From CAYPKW01 sp964411425 (GTDB lineage Bacteria > Pseudomonadota > Alphaproteobacteria > Dongiales > Dongiaceae): a stretch of 19,945 bases of DNA. The stretch covers positions 1 through 19,945 of the forward strand of contig CAYPKW010000044.1 in the NCBI GenBank assembly GCA_964411425.1, in the 5' to 3' direction. The translations under genes were made by a program, and so were the position numbers. Every line of letters begins with the position of its first letter. Positions within the stretch are counted from its first letter, which is position 1. Positions 1-7,663 of this stretch are shown one piece after another. Under the pieces are notes generated by a model. It saw only the letters and a list, made by a program, of their open reading frames with translations. It ran no database searches and had not been told where the DNA came from.

Positions 1-88
1 AGGCCGGGCTTGCAAAACCCGTCCCGAGACCATTTATTGAACATCGCCCGGCACTGTCGCCGATGGCGGGTCAGAAGGCCCCGATGGC

Positions 89-913
89 ATGACCGGTTCC
101 GAGCCAGCCCACGATTGGAGCGCCGACGAGCGACGCATCAAGCTGCACGGCCCGGAGGCCTTCGCGGCGATGCGCCGGGCCGGGCGGCTCGCGGCGGAGA
201 CCCTCGATTTCATCGCTCCGGCGGTGCTTCCGGGCGTCGCCACCGCCGAGCTCGACCGGCTGTGCCACGACTTCATCCTCAGCCATGGCGCCACGCCGGC
301 GCCGCTCAATTATCGCGGGTTCCCCAAATCGATCTGCACCTCGGTGAACCACGTGGTGTGCCACGGCATCCCCGGCGACAAGCGGTTGCAGGACGGCGAC
401 ATCCTCAACATCGACGTCACCGTAATCCTGGACGGCTGGCACGGCGACACCAGCCGCATGTTCGCGGTCGGCCCCACCAGCATCAAGGCCGAACGCCTGA
501 TCGACGCCACCTACGAGGCCATGATGCGCGGCATCGAGGTAGTGCGGCCGGGCGCCACCATCGGCGACATCGGCCACGCCATACAGACCTACGCCGAGGC
601 GCGCCGCTTCTCGGTGGTGCGCGACTTCTGCGGCCACGGCATCGGCCAGGTGTTCCACGACGCGCCCAGCATCCTGCATTTCGGGCCCGCCGGCGCCGGC
701 CCGGCCCTGCGCGAGGGCATGTTCTTCACGGTCGAGCCGATGATCAACGCTGGCGCGTTCCAGGTGAAGATACTGGAGGACGGGTGGACCGCGGTGACGC
801 GCGACCGCTCGCTGTCGGCCCAGTTCGAGCACACGGTGGCGGTCACGGCGGACGGCCACGAAATTTTCACCCTGTCGCCGGCCGGCCTCGACCGGCCGCC
901 CTATCGGATCTAG
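89..913 (+). CDS. map: Methionine aminopeptidase, type I
   Basis: This 274-residue protein removes the initiator methionine from nascent cytosolic proteins. The pita-bread metallopeptidase fold is recognisable along its whole length. The five expected metal ligands are visible: D109 (in GDILNIDV), D120 (in WHGDTSR), H183 (in CGHGIG), E216 (in FTVEPM) and E247 (in QFEHTV). The substrate-site histidines H92 (CHGIPGD) and H190 (VFH) are also present. The family is usually about 250-275 residues, so the gene is full length. An AGAAGG-like ribosome site at 73-78 supports this start; another ATG at 84 is out of frame. radC follows after 10 bases and is probably co-transcribed; map next to radC is a common alphaproteobacterial order (known, not shown here). 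The first 88 bases show no gene I can support. Confidence 0.96.
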   Translation: MTGSEPAHDWSADERRIKLHGPEAFAAMRRAGRLAAETLDFIAPAVLPGVATAELDRLCHDFILSHGATPAPLNYRGFPKSICTSVNHVVCHGIPGDKRLQDGDILNIDVTVILDGWHGDTSRMFAVGPTSIKAERLIDATYEAMMRGIEVVRPGATIGDIGHAIQTYAEARRFSVVRDFCGHGIGQVFHDAPSILHFGPAGAGPALREGMFFTVEPMINAGAFQVKILEDGWTAVTRDRSLSAQFEHTVAVTADGHEIFTLSPAGLDRPPYRI

Positions 914-923
914 GTCGCCGGCC

Positions 924-1598
924 GTGCCGCCCGACTATCTCGGCCACCGGGACAGGCTGCGCCGGCGCTTCCTCACGGGCGGCGGCGGCGCGCTGGCCGA
1001 TTACGAGTTGCTCGAGTTGCTGTTGTGCCACGCGCAGCCGCGCGGCGACATGAAGCCGCTGGCCAAGGCGCTCGAAAAGCGCTTCGGCGGCTTCGCCGGC
1101 GTGCTGGCCGCGTCGCCCGGCGATCTTCGCGCCATGAACGGCCTGGGCGATGCCTCGATCGTGGTGCTGAAGAGCGTGCAGGAAGCCGCGCTGCGCATGG
1201 CCCGCCGGGAGCTGGCCGGCCGCTCGGTGATCGGCTCGTGGCAGAAGCTCGTCGACTACTGCCAGGCGGCGATGGCGGCGCAGAAGGTGGAACAGTTCCG
1301 CCTGCTGTTTCTCGACGCCAAGAACGCGCTGATCGCCGACGAGCAGCAGAACACCGGCACCGTCAACCACGCGCCGGTCTATCCGCGCGAGGTGGTGAAA
1401 CGGGCGCTCGAGCTGGGCGCGTCGGCCATCATCATGGTGCACAACCACCCCTCCGGCGATCCGACGCCCTCGGCGGACGATATCGCCATGACCCGCGAGG
1501 TGGCCGCGGCCGCCGAGAAGCTCGGCATTGCCTTGCACGACCACATCATCGTCGGCGCCAAGGGCCACGCGAGCCTCAAGGGGCTCGGACTGCTCTAG
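924..1598 (+). CDS. radC: RadC family JAB/MPN-domain protein
   Basis: This 224-residue protein starts at a GTG 10 bases after the map stop. That start is supported because the family's conserved N-terminus (YLGHRDRLRRRFL) begins at residue 5. Residues 20-95 form the UPF0758 N-terminal region, with a helix-hairpin-helix-like segment around GLGDASIVVL (73-82). Residues 103-224 form the MPN/JAB domain. Its JAMM zinc motif is intact: H173-x-H175-P-S-G, then ten residues to D186 (in HNHPSGDPTPSADD). RadC was named for DNA repair, but its biochemical role is not settled; metallopeptidase-like folds act in deubiquitination elsewhere. It probably belongs to a map-radC operon. Family assignment is secure; function in the cell is not. 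Confidence 0.94.
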   Translation: MPPDYLGHRDRLRRRFLTGGGGALADYELLELLLCHAQPRGDMKPLAKALEKRFGGFAGVLAASPGDLRAMNGLGDASIVVLKSVQEAALRMARRELAGRSVIGSWQKLVDYCQAAMAAQKVEQFRLLFLDAKNALIADEQQNTGTVNHAPVYPREVVKRALELGASAIIMVHNHPSGDPTPSADDIAMTREVAAAAEKLGIALHDHIIVGAKGHASLKGLGLL

Positions 1599-1651
1599 GT
1601 GCTCGCCCTGCGGGCCATGCCCGGACTGTGGCCAAACGTCGCGGCGGGGAC

Positions 1652-1680
1652 TAGAAATTCGTTAACAAAAGCCATATAGC
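1652..1680 (+). promoter_or_regulatory. Possible promoter for the 2OG-Fe(II) oxygenase gene
   Basis: A TATAGC hexamer at 1675-1680 lies 29 bases before the start codon, in a short AT-rich stretch that contrasts with the GC-rich surroundings. The same TATAGCATGG string occurs at the purC promoter (13373-13382). The -35 position 17 bases upstream (TAGAAA, 1652-1657) is a poor match, so this rests mainly on the -10 and the local composition. Confidence 0.3.
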
Positions 1681-1709
1681 ATGGTAGCGCCTCGGCCGAG
1701 GATGACCCC

Positions 1710-2372
1710 ATGAATGTCATCGCCCCCAGCGACATGAAGGTCGAAATGACGTTCGCGGTGCCCCTGATGGTGCGCCGCATCCAGGGCACCGAGAAGGTGA
1801 ACGAGGGCCTGAAGCAGATCATCCTCGACAAGGAAAAGAGCGAGGCCGGCGCCACCAAGAGCAACTTCGGCGGCTGGCATTCCACCGGCAGCATGCTTTC
1901 CTGGCCGGGCGAACCTGTAGCCGCCCTGCGCGACTGGTGCCGCGAGGCGGTCGAGCACATGTGCCGCCTGCCGAACAAGGACAAGGACGGCACGCCCGAG
2001 TTGAAGCCGACTTACGCCATCACGGCCTGGGCCAACGTCAATCGCGACGGCAATTACAACAATATGCACAACCATCCGCGCCAACACTGGGCGCTCGTCT
2101 ATTACGTGGCGCTGGGCCAGGAGCGGCCGGGCTTCAAGAACAACGGCCGCCTCGAGATACGCGACCCGCGGCCGGGCGCGCGCTTCTACAATCCGCCCGG
2201 ATACCGTTTCGGCCTGTCCAAGATCGTCAAGCCAGAGCCGGGCATGATGGTGGTGTTCCCCGCCTGGGTCGAGCACTGGGTGCATCCGTTCTTCGGCTGG
2301 GGCGAGCGCATCTCGATCGCGGCCAACGTCCGCATCACGACGCCAACCAAGAAGGAGTCGGACGACGACTGA
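1710..2372 (+). CDS. Putative 2-oxoglutarate/Fe(II) oxygenase (TIGR02466-like)
   Basis: This 220-residue protein resembles the TIGR02466 / PF13759 family of putative 2OG-Fe(II) oxygenases. The fold signature is a histidine-rich segment at 118-126 (NMHNHPRQH, with H120 and H122 as candidate iron ligands). It is followed by a strand ending in YYVALG, a GRLEIRDPRPG turn (146-155), and the distal motif FPAWVEHWVHPFFGWGERIS (183-202) with H189, H192 and R200. In this superfamily R200 would be placed to bind the 2-oxoglutarate carboxylate (inference). The canonical HxD is not obvious, as the family uses HxH here. GAGGA eight bases upstream supports the ATG. The C-terminus is acidic (ESDDD). The substrate is unknown. 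The gene stands alone, downstream of radC with a likely promoter of its own. Confidence 0.8.
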   Translation: MNVIAPSDMKVEMTFAVPLMVRRIQGTEKVNEGLKQIILDKEKSEAGATKSNFGGWHSTGSMLSWPGEPVAALRDWCREAVEHMCRLPNKDKDGTPELKPTYAITAWANVNRDGNYNNMHNHPRQHWALVYYVALGQERPGFKNNGRLEIRDPRPGARFYNPPGYRFGLSKIVKPEPGMMVVFPAWVEHWVHPFFGWGERISIAANVRITTPTKKESDDD

Positions 2373-2396
2373 TCCCAGGAGCGCCGGCGAGTACGC

Positions 2397-3209
2397 TCAT
2401 TCCGCGAATCTTGCGTCGCGCCAGGCGAGCGCCGCCTTGAGGCCGTCGCGCCGGGTGATCTCCTTGAACGTTCTGCCCTCCAGCGTCTCGGTGCTTTCGA
2501 TCAGCACGTCGACGTCGTGGCCCATGTCGAGCGCCTCGCGCAGCCCCATGATGTCGTAAGTGCGGTTGATCGCCTGCTTGGTCATCGCCACCTTGACGGG
2601 ATCGTTGACCGCGATGGCGCGGGCGATGGCAAGTGCCGCATCCAGTTCCCGGCCCTCCGGCACGACACGGTTCACCAGCCCCATGGCGAGCGCCTCCTCG
2701 GCCGTGATCCTGTCGTTGCCGGTGAGCAGCGCCTCCTTCGCCTTCTTCGGGCCGCTGAGCCAGGGCATGAGCAGCACCACGATGCCGCTGCCGAAGCGCA
2801 GCTCCGGCTCGCCGAACCGGGTGCCCTCGGCGGCAACGGTGATGTCGCACGCCATGGCGAGCTCGCAGCCGCCGGCGATGCAGTAGCCCTTGACCGCGGC
2901 GACGGTCGGTCGGCTCAAGTGCCAGAAACGCATGATGAGGTCGAAGTCGCGCTTCAGCAGCGGCCGCCAGTCGGCTGCGCCGTGCTTCTCCTCCTCGGCG
3001 CCCTCCTTGAGATCGAAGCCGGCACAGAAGGCGCGGCCCGCTCCGGCGACCACGAGCGCGCGCACGCCGTCGTCCCGCTCGACCGCGTCGAGCGCCACGT
3101 CGAGCTCGCCGGCCATCTTGCGGTCGATGGCGTTGAGGCGCTCCGGCCGGTTCAGCGTCAGGAGCCCAATGGCCCCGCGCCGCTCGAAGACAATCGTCTC
3201 GAATTGCAT
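2397..3209 (-). CDS. Enoyl-CoA hydratase/isomerase (crotonase) family protein
   Basis: This 270-residue crotonase starts at the ATG whose complement is 3207-3209, with GAGGA about seven bases upstream; longer reading frames upstream lack family similarity. Oxyanion-hole segments are present at 59-68 (RAFCAGFDLK) and 108-118 (GYCIAGGCELA). Both glutamates of true hydratases are in place: E116 (GCELAM) and E136 (GEPELRFG), twenty residues apart as E144 and E164 are in rat enoyl-CoA hydratase. It therefore probably hydrates a 2-enoyl-CoA, although family members also act as isomerases or on unusual acyl-CoAs, and no neighbouring acyl-CoA gene narrows the substrate. It is divergent from the HerA-like ATPase, with about 65 bases between their start codons. 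The C-terminal trimerisation region appears complete. Confidence 0.9.
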   Translation of the reverse strand: MQFETIVFERRGAIGLLTLNRPERLNAIDRKMAGELDVALDAVERDDGVRALVVAGAGRAFCAGFDLKEGAEEEKHGAADWRPLLKRDFDLIMRFWHLSRPTVAAVKGYCIAGGCELAMACDITVAAEGTRFGEPELRFGSGIVVLLMPWLSGPKKAKEALLTGNDRITAEEALAMGLVNRVVPEGRELDAALAIARAIAVNDPVKVAMTKQAINRTYDIMGLREALDMGHDVDVLIESTETLEGRTFKEITRRDGLKAALAWRDARFAE

Positions 3210-3274
3210 GGATTTCCTCGTTCTCTCGCGCGTCCTTAATGACTGATTTACGACTTGCCTGCAACATGCGGGGC

Positions 3275-4945
3275 ATGTCGCCCCGGGATGAATTCTTGGC
3301 GGCCGCCGGCGCGGGAGGCGCCGCCGCGGCCGCCGACGACGCACCGCTTCTCGTCGGCTTCGTCGTCACCGTCTCCGGGGCCAATGCGGCCGGCGTGCTC
3401 GCGATCGAGGGCGCCTCGCCGGAGGAAATCCAGGCCATCAACGCCGGCGTGCAAATCGGCGCCGTGCTCAAGATACCTACGCAGCGTTCGATCGCCCTCG
3501 GCATCGTGACCGGAGTGACCATCCAGCATCCATCCTCGCCGCCCTCGGCCAGCGACGCCCGCACGGTCAACATCGACCTGTTCGGCGAGATGCTGCTGGA
3601 GCACAAGGCCGGCTCGGGCGTGTTTCAGCGCGGCCTGTCGGCCTATCCATCGCTCGGCCAGCCGATCTATGCCGCCAGCCTCGGCGACCTGGCGCGCATC
3701 TACGCGCAGCCGCAGGCCTCGAACCTGCGCATCGGCAGCCTGCACCAGGACACGCGGCTGCCGGCCTACGTCATGACCGACCGGCTGCTGGCCGAGCACT
3801 TCGCCGTTCTTGGCACCTCGGGCTCCGGCAAGTCCTGCACCGTCGCCTTGCTGCTGCGCGCCGTGCTCGACGCCCATCCGAACGGCCACGTCATCCTGCT
3901 CGATCCGCACAACGAATACGCCGCGGCGTTCGGCGACACCGCCGAACTGGTGAACACGGACAACCTGAGGCTGCCCTTCTGGTTGTTCAACTTCGAAGAG
4001 TCCTGCGCCATCATGACGAGCCGGGACGCCGCCAGCGCGGAAGCCGAGCGCGGCATCCTCAAGAACGCCATCCTGACGGCGAAGCTCCGCGCCGCCGGCA
4101 ACGCGCCGACCGAGCACTACACGGTCGATACGCCCGTGCCGTACCGCATGAGCGACCTGTTGCACTTGATCGAGGAATCCATGGGCCGCCTCAACAAGGC
4201 GGACAACTCGGCGCCCTACATCCGCATCATTTCCCGGCTGGAAGGCCTGCGCGCAGACCGGCGGTTCGCCTTCATGTTCTCGAGCATCATGGTGCGCGAC
4301 ATGATGGGCGAAGTGTTGTCCCGCCTGCTGCGCATCCCGGTGGATGGCCGGCCCATCACCATCGTCGATCTGTCGGGCGTGCCCTCCGAGGTGGTCGACG
4401 TCGTCGTCTCGGTGCTGGTGCGCATGGTGTTCGATTATGCCATCTGGGGCAACCGCGACCGGCCGGCGGCCACGCTGCTGGTGTGCGAGGAGGCGCACCG
4501 CTACATTCCGCGCGACCAGGCCGCCGGCTTCGGCCCGACGCGCCGGATCATCGAGCAGATCGCCAAGGAGGGCCGCAAGTACGGCGTCTCGCTCGGCCTG
4601 GTGACGCAGCGCCCGTCCGAAATCTCCGAGACCATTCTGTCCCAATGCAACACGCTGTTTGCGCTGCGCATGACCAACGACCGCGATCAGCAGTTCGTGC
4701 AGCGGGCGCTGCCGGAGAGCGCCATGGGCTTCTTCGCCGCCCTGTCGGCGCTGCATCGCCAGGAAGCCATCGTCGTGGGCGAAGGGGTGAGTTTGCCGAT
4801 GCGGGTCCGGTTCGACACCTTGCCCGAGGAGAATCGCCCGCGCAGCCGGACCACGTCCTTCACCCGGGCATGGGACGGTAGCAACCTCGGCGGCGCCAAG
4901 GACGTAGAGGCCACGGTGGAGCGCTGGCGCCGCCAGACGCGCTGA
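3275..4945 (+). CDS. HerA-like hexameric ATPase (DUF87 family)
   Basis: This is a protein of about 556 residues in the HerA/FtsK superfamily. The N-terminal 25-150 region fits the HAS beta-barrel that precedes DUF87 ATPases. The Walker A motif is GTSGSGKS (180-187), Walker B is LLVCEEAH (401-408) with the paired catalytic glutamates, and a sensor-like LVTQRP lies at about 442-447. HerA proteins translocate DNA. In archaea they work with the nuclease NurA; in bacteria, HerA-like ATPases also pair with Sir2 or other effectors in phage defence. Neither NurA nor an effector is adjacent here, so the role is open. The start is uncertain: in-frame ATGs at 3239 and 3266 would add 12 or 3 residues, and no start has a strong ribosome site. 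I chose 3275 because GCGGGG lies just upstream. Confidence 0.88.
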   Translation: MSPRDEFLAAAGAGGAAAAADDAPLLVGFVVTVSGANAAGVLAIEGASPEEIQAINAGVQIGAVLKIPTQRSIALGIVTGVTIQHPSSPPSASDARTVNIDLFGEMLLEHKAGSGVFQRGLSAYPSLGQPIYAASLGDLARIYAQPQASNLRIGSLHQDTRLPAYVMTDRLLAEHFAVLGTSGSGKSCTVALLLRAVLDAHPNGHVILLDPHNEYAAAFGDTAELVNTDNLRLPFWLFNFEESCAIMTSRDAASAEAERGILKNAILTAKLRAAGNAPTEHYTVDTPVPYRMSDLLHLIEESMGRLNKADNSAPYIRIISRLEGLRADRRFAFMFSSIMVRDMMGEVLSRLLRIPVDGRPITIVDLSGVPSEVVDVVVSVLVRMVFDYAIWGNRDRPAATLLVCEEAHRYIPRDQAAGFGPTRRIIEQIAKEGRKYGVSLGLVTQRPSEISETILSQCNTLFALRMTNDRDQQFVQRALPESAMGFFAALSALHRQEAIVVGEGVSLPMRVRFDTLPEENRPRSRTTSFTRAWDGSNLGGAKDVEATVERWRRQTR

Positions 4946-5197
4946 GCCGACGCCGGCAGAAAGCGCGCCGGGCAGCGCCTTTAACGAATCGGCCGGACCG
5001 GCACGGTCCCCTCATAGCTGGCGCGTGCCGCGCCCCCGCTTCGCGGCTTGCGGCCTTGACCGGCTGTCACCGGCCCGGCACGGGCTGGTCGAGGAGGTAT
5101 GGCTTATCGGAAAGCGGCGCGCTGCCTTTCCGGCACGTCGCCGGGGCCAGGGTGAGGGGCGCTCGCGGCGCTTCGCGACGATTTCGGGCACCAAGGC
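4946..5197. other. Intergenic region without a recognisable gene
   Basis: I see no convincing coding frame between the HerA-like gene and higB. A weak imperfect hairpin lies just after the ATPase stop (AAAGCGC at 4960-4966 facing GCGCCTTT at 4975-4982). It might help end transcription but lacks a clear U-tract. The stretch near 5135-5160 (CCGGGGCCAGGGTGAGGGGC) resembles degenerate intergenic repeats common in alphaproteobacteria. Confidence 0.4.
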
Positions 5198-5226
5198 TTG
5201 AAATATGTACCGTAGAGTGGTACATC
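5198..5226 (+). promoter_or_regulatory. higBA promoter with palindromic operator candidate
   Basis: TTGAAA (5198-5203) is followed after 17 bases by TACATC (5221-5226), a plausible -35/-10 pair. Overlapping it is an inverted repeat: ATGTACC (5205-5211), seven bases, then GGTACAT (5219-5225). It lies about 22 bases before the higB start. HigA-type antitoxins autoregulate by binding palindromes at their own promoters; assigning this palindrome to HigA is inference. Confidence 0.5.
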
Positions 5227-5247
5227 CATCCGTGATGGGGTTGCGGA

Positions 5248-5544
5248 ATGATCGTGAGCTTTCGCGATGACTGGTTGCGGGACTTCTTTATCGAAGATGT
5301 TCGATCGAAGAAAATCCCGCCCGATCTCGAAAGCCGGCTGTTCCGCAAGATCCAGATGATCGACGATGCGACGACCGATCGGGACTTGCGCGTGCCGCCC
5401 AGCAACCATTTCGAGAAATTGAGAGGGAATCTGGAAGGCTTTCATTCCATCCGCGTCGACAAACAATGGCGGCTCATCTTCCGATGGGATGGCGGCCGAG
5501 GTGAAGCGGCAGGCGTCTATCTGGACGACCATAGTTATCTGTGA
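5248..5544 (+). CDS. higB: HigB toxin, RelE/ParE-superfamily ribosome-dependent mRNA interferase
   Basis: This 98-residue protein belongs to the HigB (plasmid maintenance killer) family. The characteristic core is present: FEKLRGNLEGFHSIRVDKQWRLIFRW (55-80), then a basic-aromatic C-terminus ending DDHSYL. HigB toxins bind the ribosome and cleave mRNA. The gene precedes its antitoxin by eight bases, the reversed toxin-first order typical of higBA. Length is close to the usual 92-100 residues and nothing is missing, so it is probably functional. Base composition is lower in GC than the neighbouring housekeeping genes, consistent with horizontal transfer. Confidence 0.9.
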   Translation: MIVSFRDDWLRDFFIEDVRSKKIPPDLESRLFRKIQMIDDATTDRDLRVPPSNHFEKLRGNLEGFHSIRVDKQWRLIFRWDGGRGEAAGVYLDDHSYL

Positions 5545-5552
5545 GGTGAGCC

Positions 5553-5858
5553 ATGTTGACGACAAAGCGCAAGCCGGCGAGCGTCGGCGAAATTCTGATC
5601 GAAGAATTCATGGAGCCGATGGGCCTGACGCAGGGCGCGTTGGCCGAAGCGATGGGCGTGCAGCGCAAGCACGTCAACGAACTGTGCAAAGAACGCAGGG
5701 CGGTGACCGCCCCGACCGCGCTCATCCTCGCCCGCGTGTTCGGCAACAGCCCCGATTTCTGGCTGAACGCGCAGCGGCGCAGCGATCTATGGGATGCGAT
5801 GCACTCGCCCGGCGAACGCAAGCGGATCGAGCGCGCCCGGCCGCTGAAAGCCGCGTGA
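5553..5858 (+). CDS. higA: HigA antitoxin, XRE-type helix-turn-helix
   Basis: This 101-residue antitoxin has an XRE/Cro-type helix-turn-helix at about residues 25-66. The motif runs from LTQGALAEAMGVQRKHVNEL through TALILARVFGNSPDFWLN, the classic HigA/VapI signature. It would neutralise HigB and repress the operon, probably through the palindrome at 5205-5225. The N-terminal KPASVGEILIEEFMEPMG segment is also typical of the family. The start ATG lies eight bases after the higB stop and has a GAGGTGAG-like ribosome site overlapping the higB stop, implying coupled expression. Confidence 0.91.
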   Translation: MLTTKRKPASVGEILIEEFMEPMGLTQGALAEAMGVQRKHVNELCKERRAVTAPTALILARVFGNSPDFWLNAQRRSDLWDAMHSPGERKRIERARPLKAA

Positions 5859-6301
5859 CAGGCGCCGGCAGGCCCCGCCAGGGCTCTCTTGAAAGTGCTC
5901 GACCGCTCGCCGGAGACGGCGCTCGCGGCCCTCGAATAGCGGACGCTCATCGCGCGCCTCTCTCCAGTCCCGATGACCCCAGGGCAATCGCATTTGACTG
6001 CGATCGGCTTTCCTCCTCTTTCGAGACGCGCCTCCTTATCCTGAGCCGGCCGACCCCTGGTTCGAGACGCGCCCTTGCGGGCGCTCCTCACCATGAGGGT
6101 CGGCTGGTCGAAGGACGGGCGCTCCTCGAGATGAGGAAAGCCAACAACGAGCCTCATGGTGAGGAGGCCGCGACAGCGGCCGTCTCGAACCATGAGGCCG
6201 CAATCCGCCAAATGCGATCCCCCGTCGATGACCCGGAGCCGGCAGACAGCGCGGCCGGGGATCGCCTATCATGGCGCTCCCCGTCGGACCGGCGCCTCCC
6301 G
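5859..6301. repeat. Intergenic mosaic of palindromic repeats
   Basis: This 443-base gap holds no convincing gene but several palindromes of the alphaproteobacterial intergenic type (CCTCATGGTGAGGAG...CGTCTCGAACC). One inverted copy spans 6046-6107, with a GCGCCC-TTGC-GGGCGC inner stem at 6069-6084 and outer arms GCCGACCC/GGGTCGGC. A second, forward copy spans 6152-6197, with outer arms CCTCATGGT/ACCATGAGG and inner stem GGCCGC-GACA-GCGGCC. Two partial copies lie near 6020-6043 and 6108-6136. The block is bounded by ATCGCATTTG (5987-5996) and its inverse CAAATGCGAT (6209-6218). Such elements can act as RNA hairpins that end or stabilise transcripts; their role here is unknown. Confidence 0.75.
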
Positions 6302-7234
6302 ATGCTCGCAGCCAATCTAGGCCTCCTGCTGACCGCGATCGCCTGGGGGTCGATGATCCCCGTCCTCAACCTGCTGCTGGCCCACTGGGACCCGTACTTT
6401 CTGTCGGCCGTCCGCTATTCCCTGGGCGCGCCCATCCTGCTGCTCGTATTGCGGCTCAGCGAGCCGGGGCCGCTGTGGCCGCGCGGTGCGCGGACTTGGC
6501 GGGTCTTGCCGCTGGGCGCCGTCGGCATCGGGCTGTTCTCGACCCTGTTCACGCTCGGCATAGCCAACGCCAACCCGGTCACCGCCGCGGTCATCATGTC
6601 GGCCGGCCCGGTGGTGGCGGCGCTGGTGGCGCGGGTCGGGTTCCGCCTGCCGATCGATCCCGGCTTGGTGCCGGCGGTGACGCTGGCGGTGTTGGGCGCC
6701 GCCATGGCGACCTACGATCCCGGCGCCGCCGGCGGTCCGTTCCAATTGCGGGGCGGCGAGCCGCTGCTGCTGCTCGCCTCGACCTGCTGGGCCTGGTATT
6801 CGCTGGCGGCGCAGCGCTGGCTCGCCGGCTGGTCGCAAATCCGCATCACCGGCCTCACCATGTCGGCCGGCGCGGTCGTCACCGTCGCGGTGTATCTGCT
6901 GGCGAGCCTCGCCGGCGCCGCGACCTTGCCGCCGCCGGCCCCGACCTCGGGCGGCCAGGTCGGCCTCCTGGCCTGGGTCGTTCTGTTCGGCGTCGTCGCC
7001 GGCGTCTTCTTGTGGAACAACGGCGTGCGCGTGCTGGGCGTGGTGTTCGCCTCGCTGTTCATGAACCTCGCTCCGGTGCTGGCGATCCTGATGACGGCCG
7101 CCATCGGCGTCGAGCCGCGGCCGTTGCAGTTGGCCGGAGCCGCGGCGGTGCTGGCCGGCGTGGTGCAGGCGCAATGGCGCAGCGCCGCCAAATGGCGCCG
7201 CTCGCGGTCGTCGATAGCGCGCGTCGAGGACTGA
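6302..7234 (+). CDS. EamA/DMT-family membrane transporter
   Basis: This integral membrane protein of about 310 residues belongs to the drug/metabolite transporter superfamily (two EamA repeats, normally ten helices). It begins MLAANLGLLLTAIAWGSMIP, a typical EamA first helix. Further hydrophobic segments occupy most of the chain, including VLPLGAVGIGLFSTLFTLGI, AVIMSAGPVVAALVA and VVFASLFMNLAPVLAILMT. The positively charged C-terminal tail (KWRRSRSSIAR) should be cytoplasmic. The chosen ATG starts exactly at the first helix; an in-frame ATG at 6212 would add a 30-residue hydrophilic leader that falls in the repeat block, so I reject it. Substrate cannot be predicted. The cupin gene follows 39 bases downstream and may be co-transcribed. 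Confidence 0.87.
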   Translation: MLAANLGLLLTAIAWGSMIPVLNLLLAHWDPYFLSAVRYSLGAPILLLVLRLSEPGPLWPRGARTWRVLPLGAVGIGLFSTLFTLGIANANPVTAAVIMSAGPVVAALVARVGFRLPIDPGLVPAVTLAVLGAAMATYDPGAAGGPFQLRGGEPLLLLASTCWAWYSLAAQRWLAGWSQIRITGLTMSAGAVVTVAVYLLASLAGAATLPPPAPTSGGQVGLLAWVVLFGVVAGVFLWNNGVRVLGVVFASLFMNLAPVLAILMTAAIGVEPRPLQLAGAAAVLAGVVQAQWRSAAKWRRSRSSIARVED

Positions 7235-7273
7235 TGTTATCCTCGCGCGGAGTCACTCGAAGGGGGACGAAGG

Positions 7274-7663
7274 ATGGCGCCGCGCAGGCCACGGGCACTG
7301 AAGACGGCGAAGAAACCGGGCGTGCTGCTGTTCAAGCGCAAGGACATGACGTTCGTGCCCTACGCCGGCCCGCCCGGCAAGGCCACGATCGCGCGCCTCG
7401 TCGGCCCCGAGGCGAGCCGCACCATGGCCGCCGGCATCGCCACCTTCGACGGCTGCTCGATCGAGTGGACGGTGCTCTACGACGAGCTGATCGTGGTGCT
7501 GGAAGGGCGCTTCCGCGTTAAGGTGGGACGCAGCACGATCGCGGCCGGGCCCGGCGACGTGATCTGGCTGCCCGAGGGCACGGCGCTCGAATACGGGGGC
7601 GACAAGGCCGTGGTGGCCTACGTGCTCTATCCCGTGGACTGGCGCCGCCGCCACGGGCTCTGA
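7274..7663 (+). CDS. Cupin-domain protein, EutQ-like
   Basis: This 129-residue single-domain cupin has the two conserved cupin stretches: WTVLYDELIVVLEGRFRVKVG (65-85) and AGPGDVIWLPEGTALEY (91-107). The YDE...VLEG and GDV.WLP.GT forms resemble EutQ and related DUF861-type cupins. The usual metal-binding HxH and third histidine are replaced (W65-T66-V67 and neighbouring residues). A classical metal-dependent oxygenase or isomerase activity is therefore unlikely by the standard mechanism. No other ethanolamine-utilisation genes are nearby, so an ethanolamine role is not supported. AAGGGGGACGAAGG just before the ATG gives a good ribosome site. The gene ends one base before the convergent oxidoreductase gene ends. 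Confidence 0.8.
   Translation: MAPRRPRALKTAKKPGVLLFKRKDMTFVPYAGPPGKATIARLVGPEASRTMAAGIATFDGCSIEWTVLYDELIVVLEGRFRVKVGRSTIAAGPGDVIWLPEGTALEYGGDKAVVAYVLYPVDWRRRHGL

Noticed and set aside
1..88. Possible end of an upstream gene such as sfsA before map
   Set aside because: An open frame exists but shows no recognisable protein, and the sequence is too short to judge.
2335..3606. Long minus-strand reading frame across the crotonase and HerA-like genes
   Set aside because: It is Arg/Gly/Ala-rich, shows no family similarity and is a shadow of the true genes in GC-rich DNA.
3248..4756. 502-codon minus-strand reading frame opposite the HerA-like ATPase
   Set aside because: Its composition is typical of antisense to a GC-rich gene; the plus strand has clear Walker motifs.
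5987..6218. Possible CRISPR array in the repeat block
   Set aside because: The repeats are palindromic, differ in orientation and spacing, and there are no uniform spacers or cas genes.
5489..6301. Upstream part of the long frame leading into the DMT transporter
   Set aside because: It runs through higA in another frame and through palindromic repeats. The transporter similarity begins at 6302.
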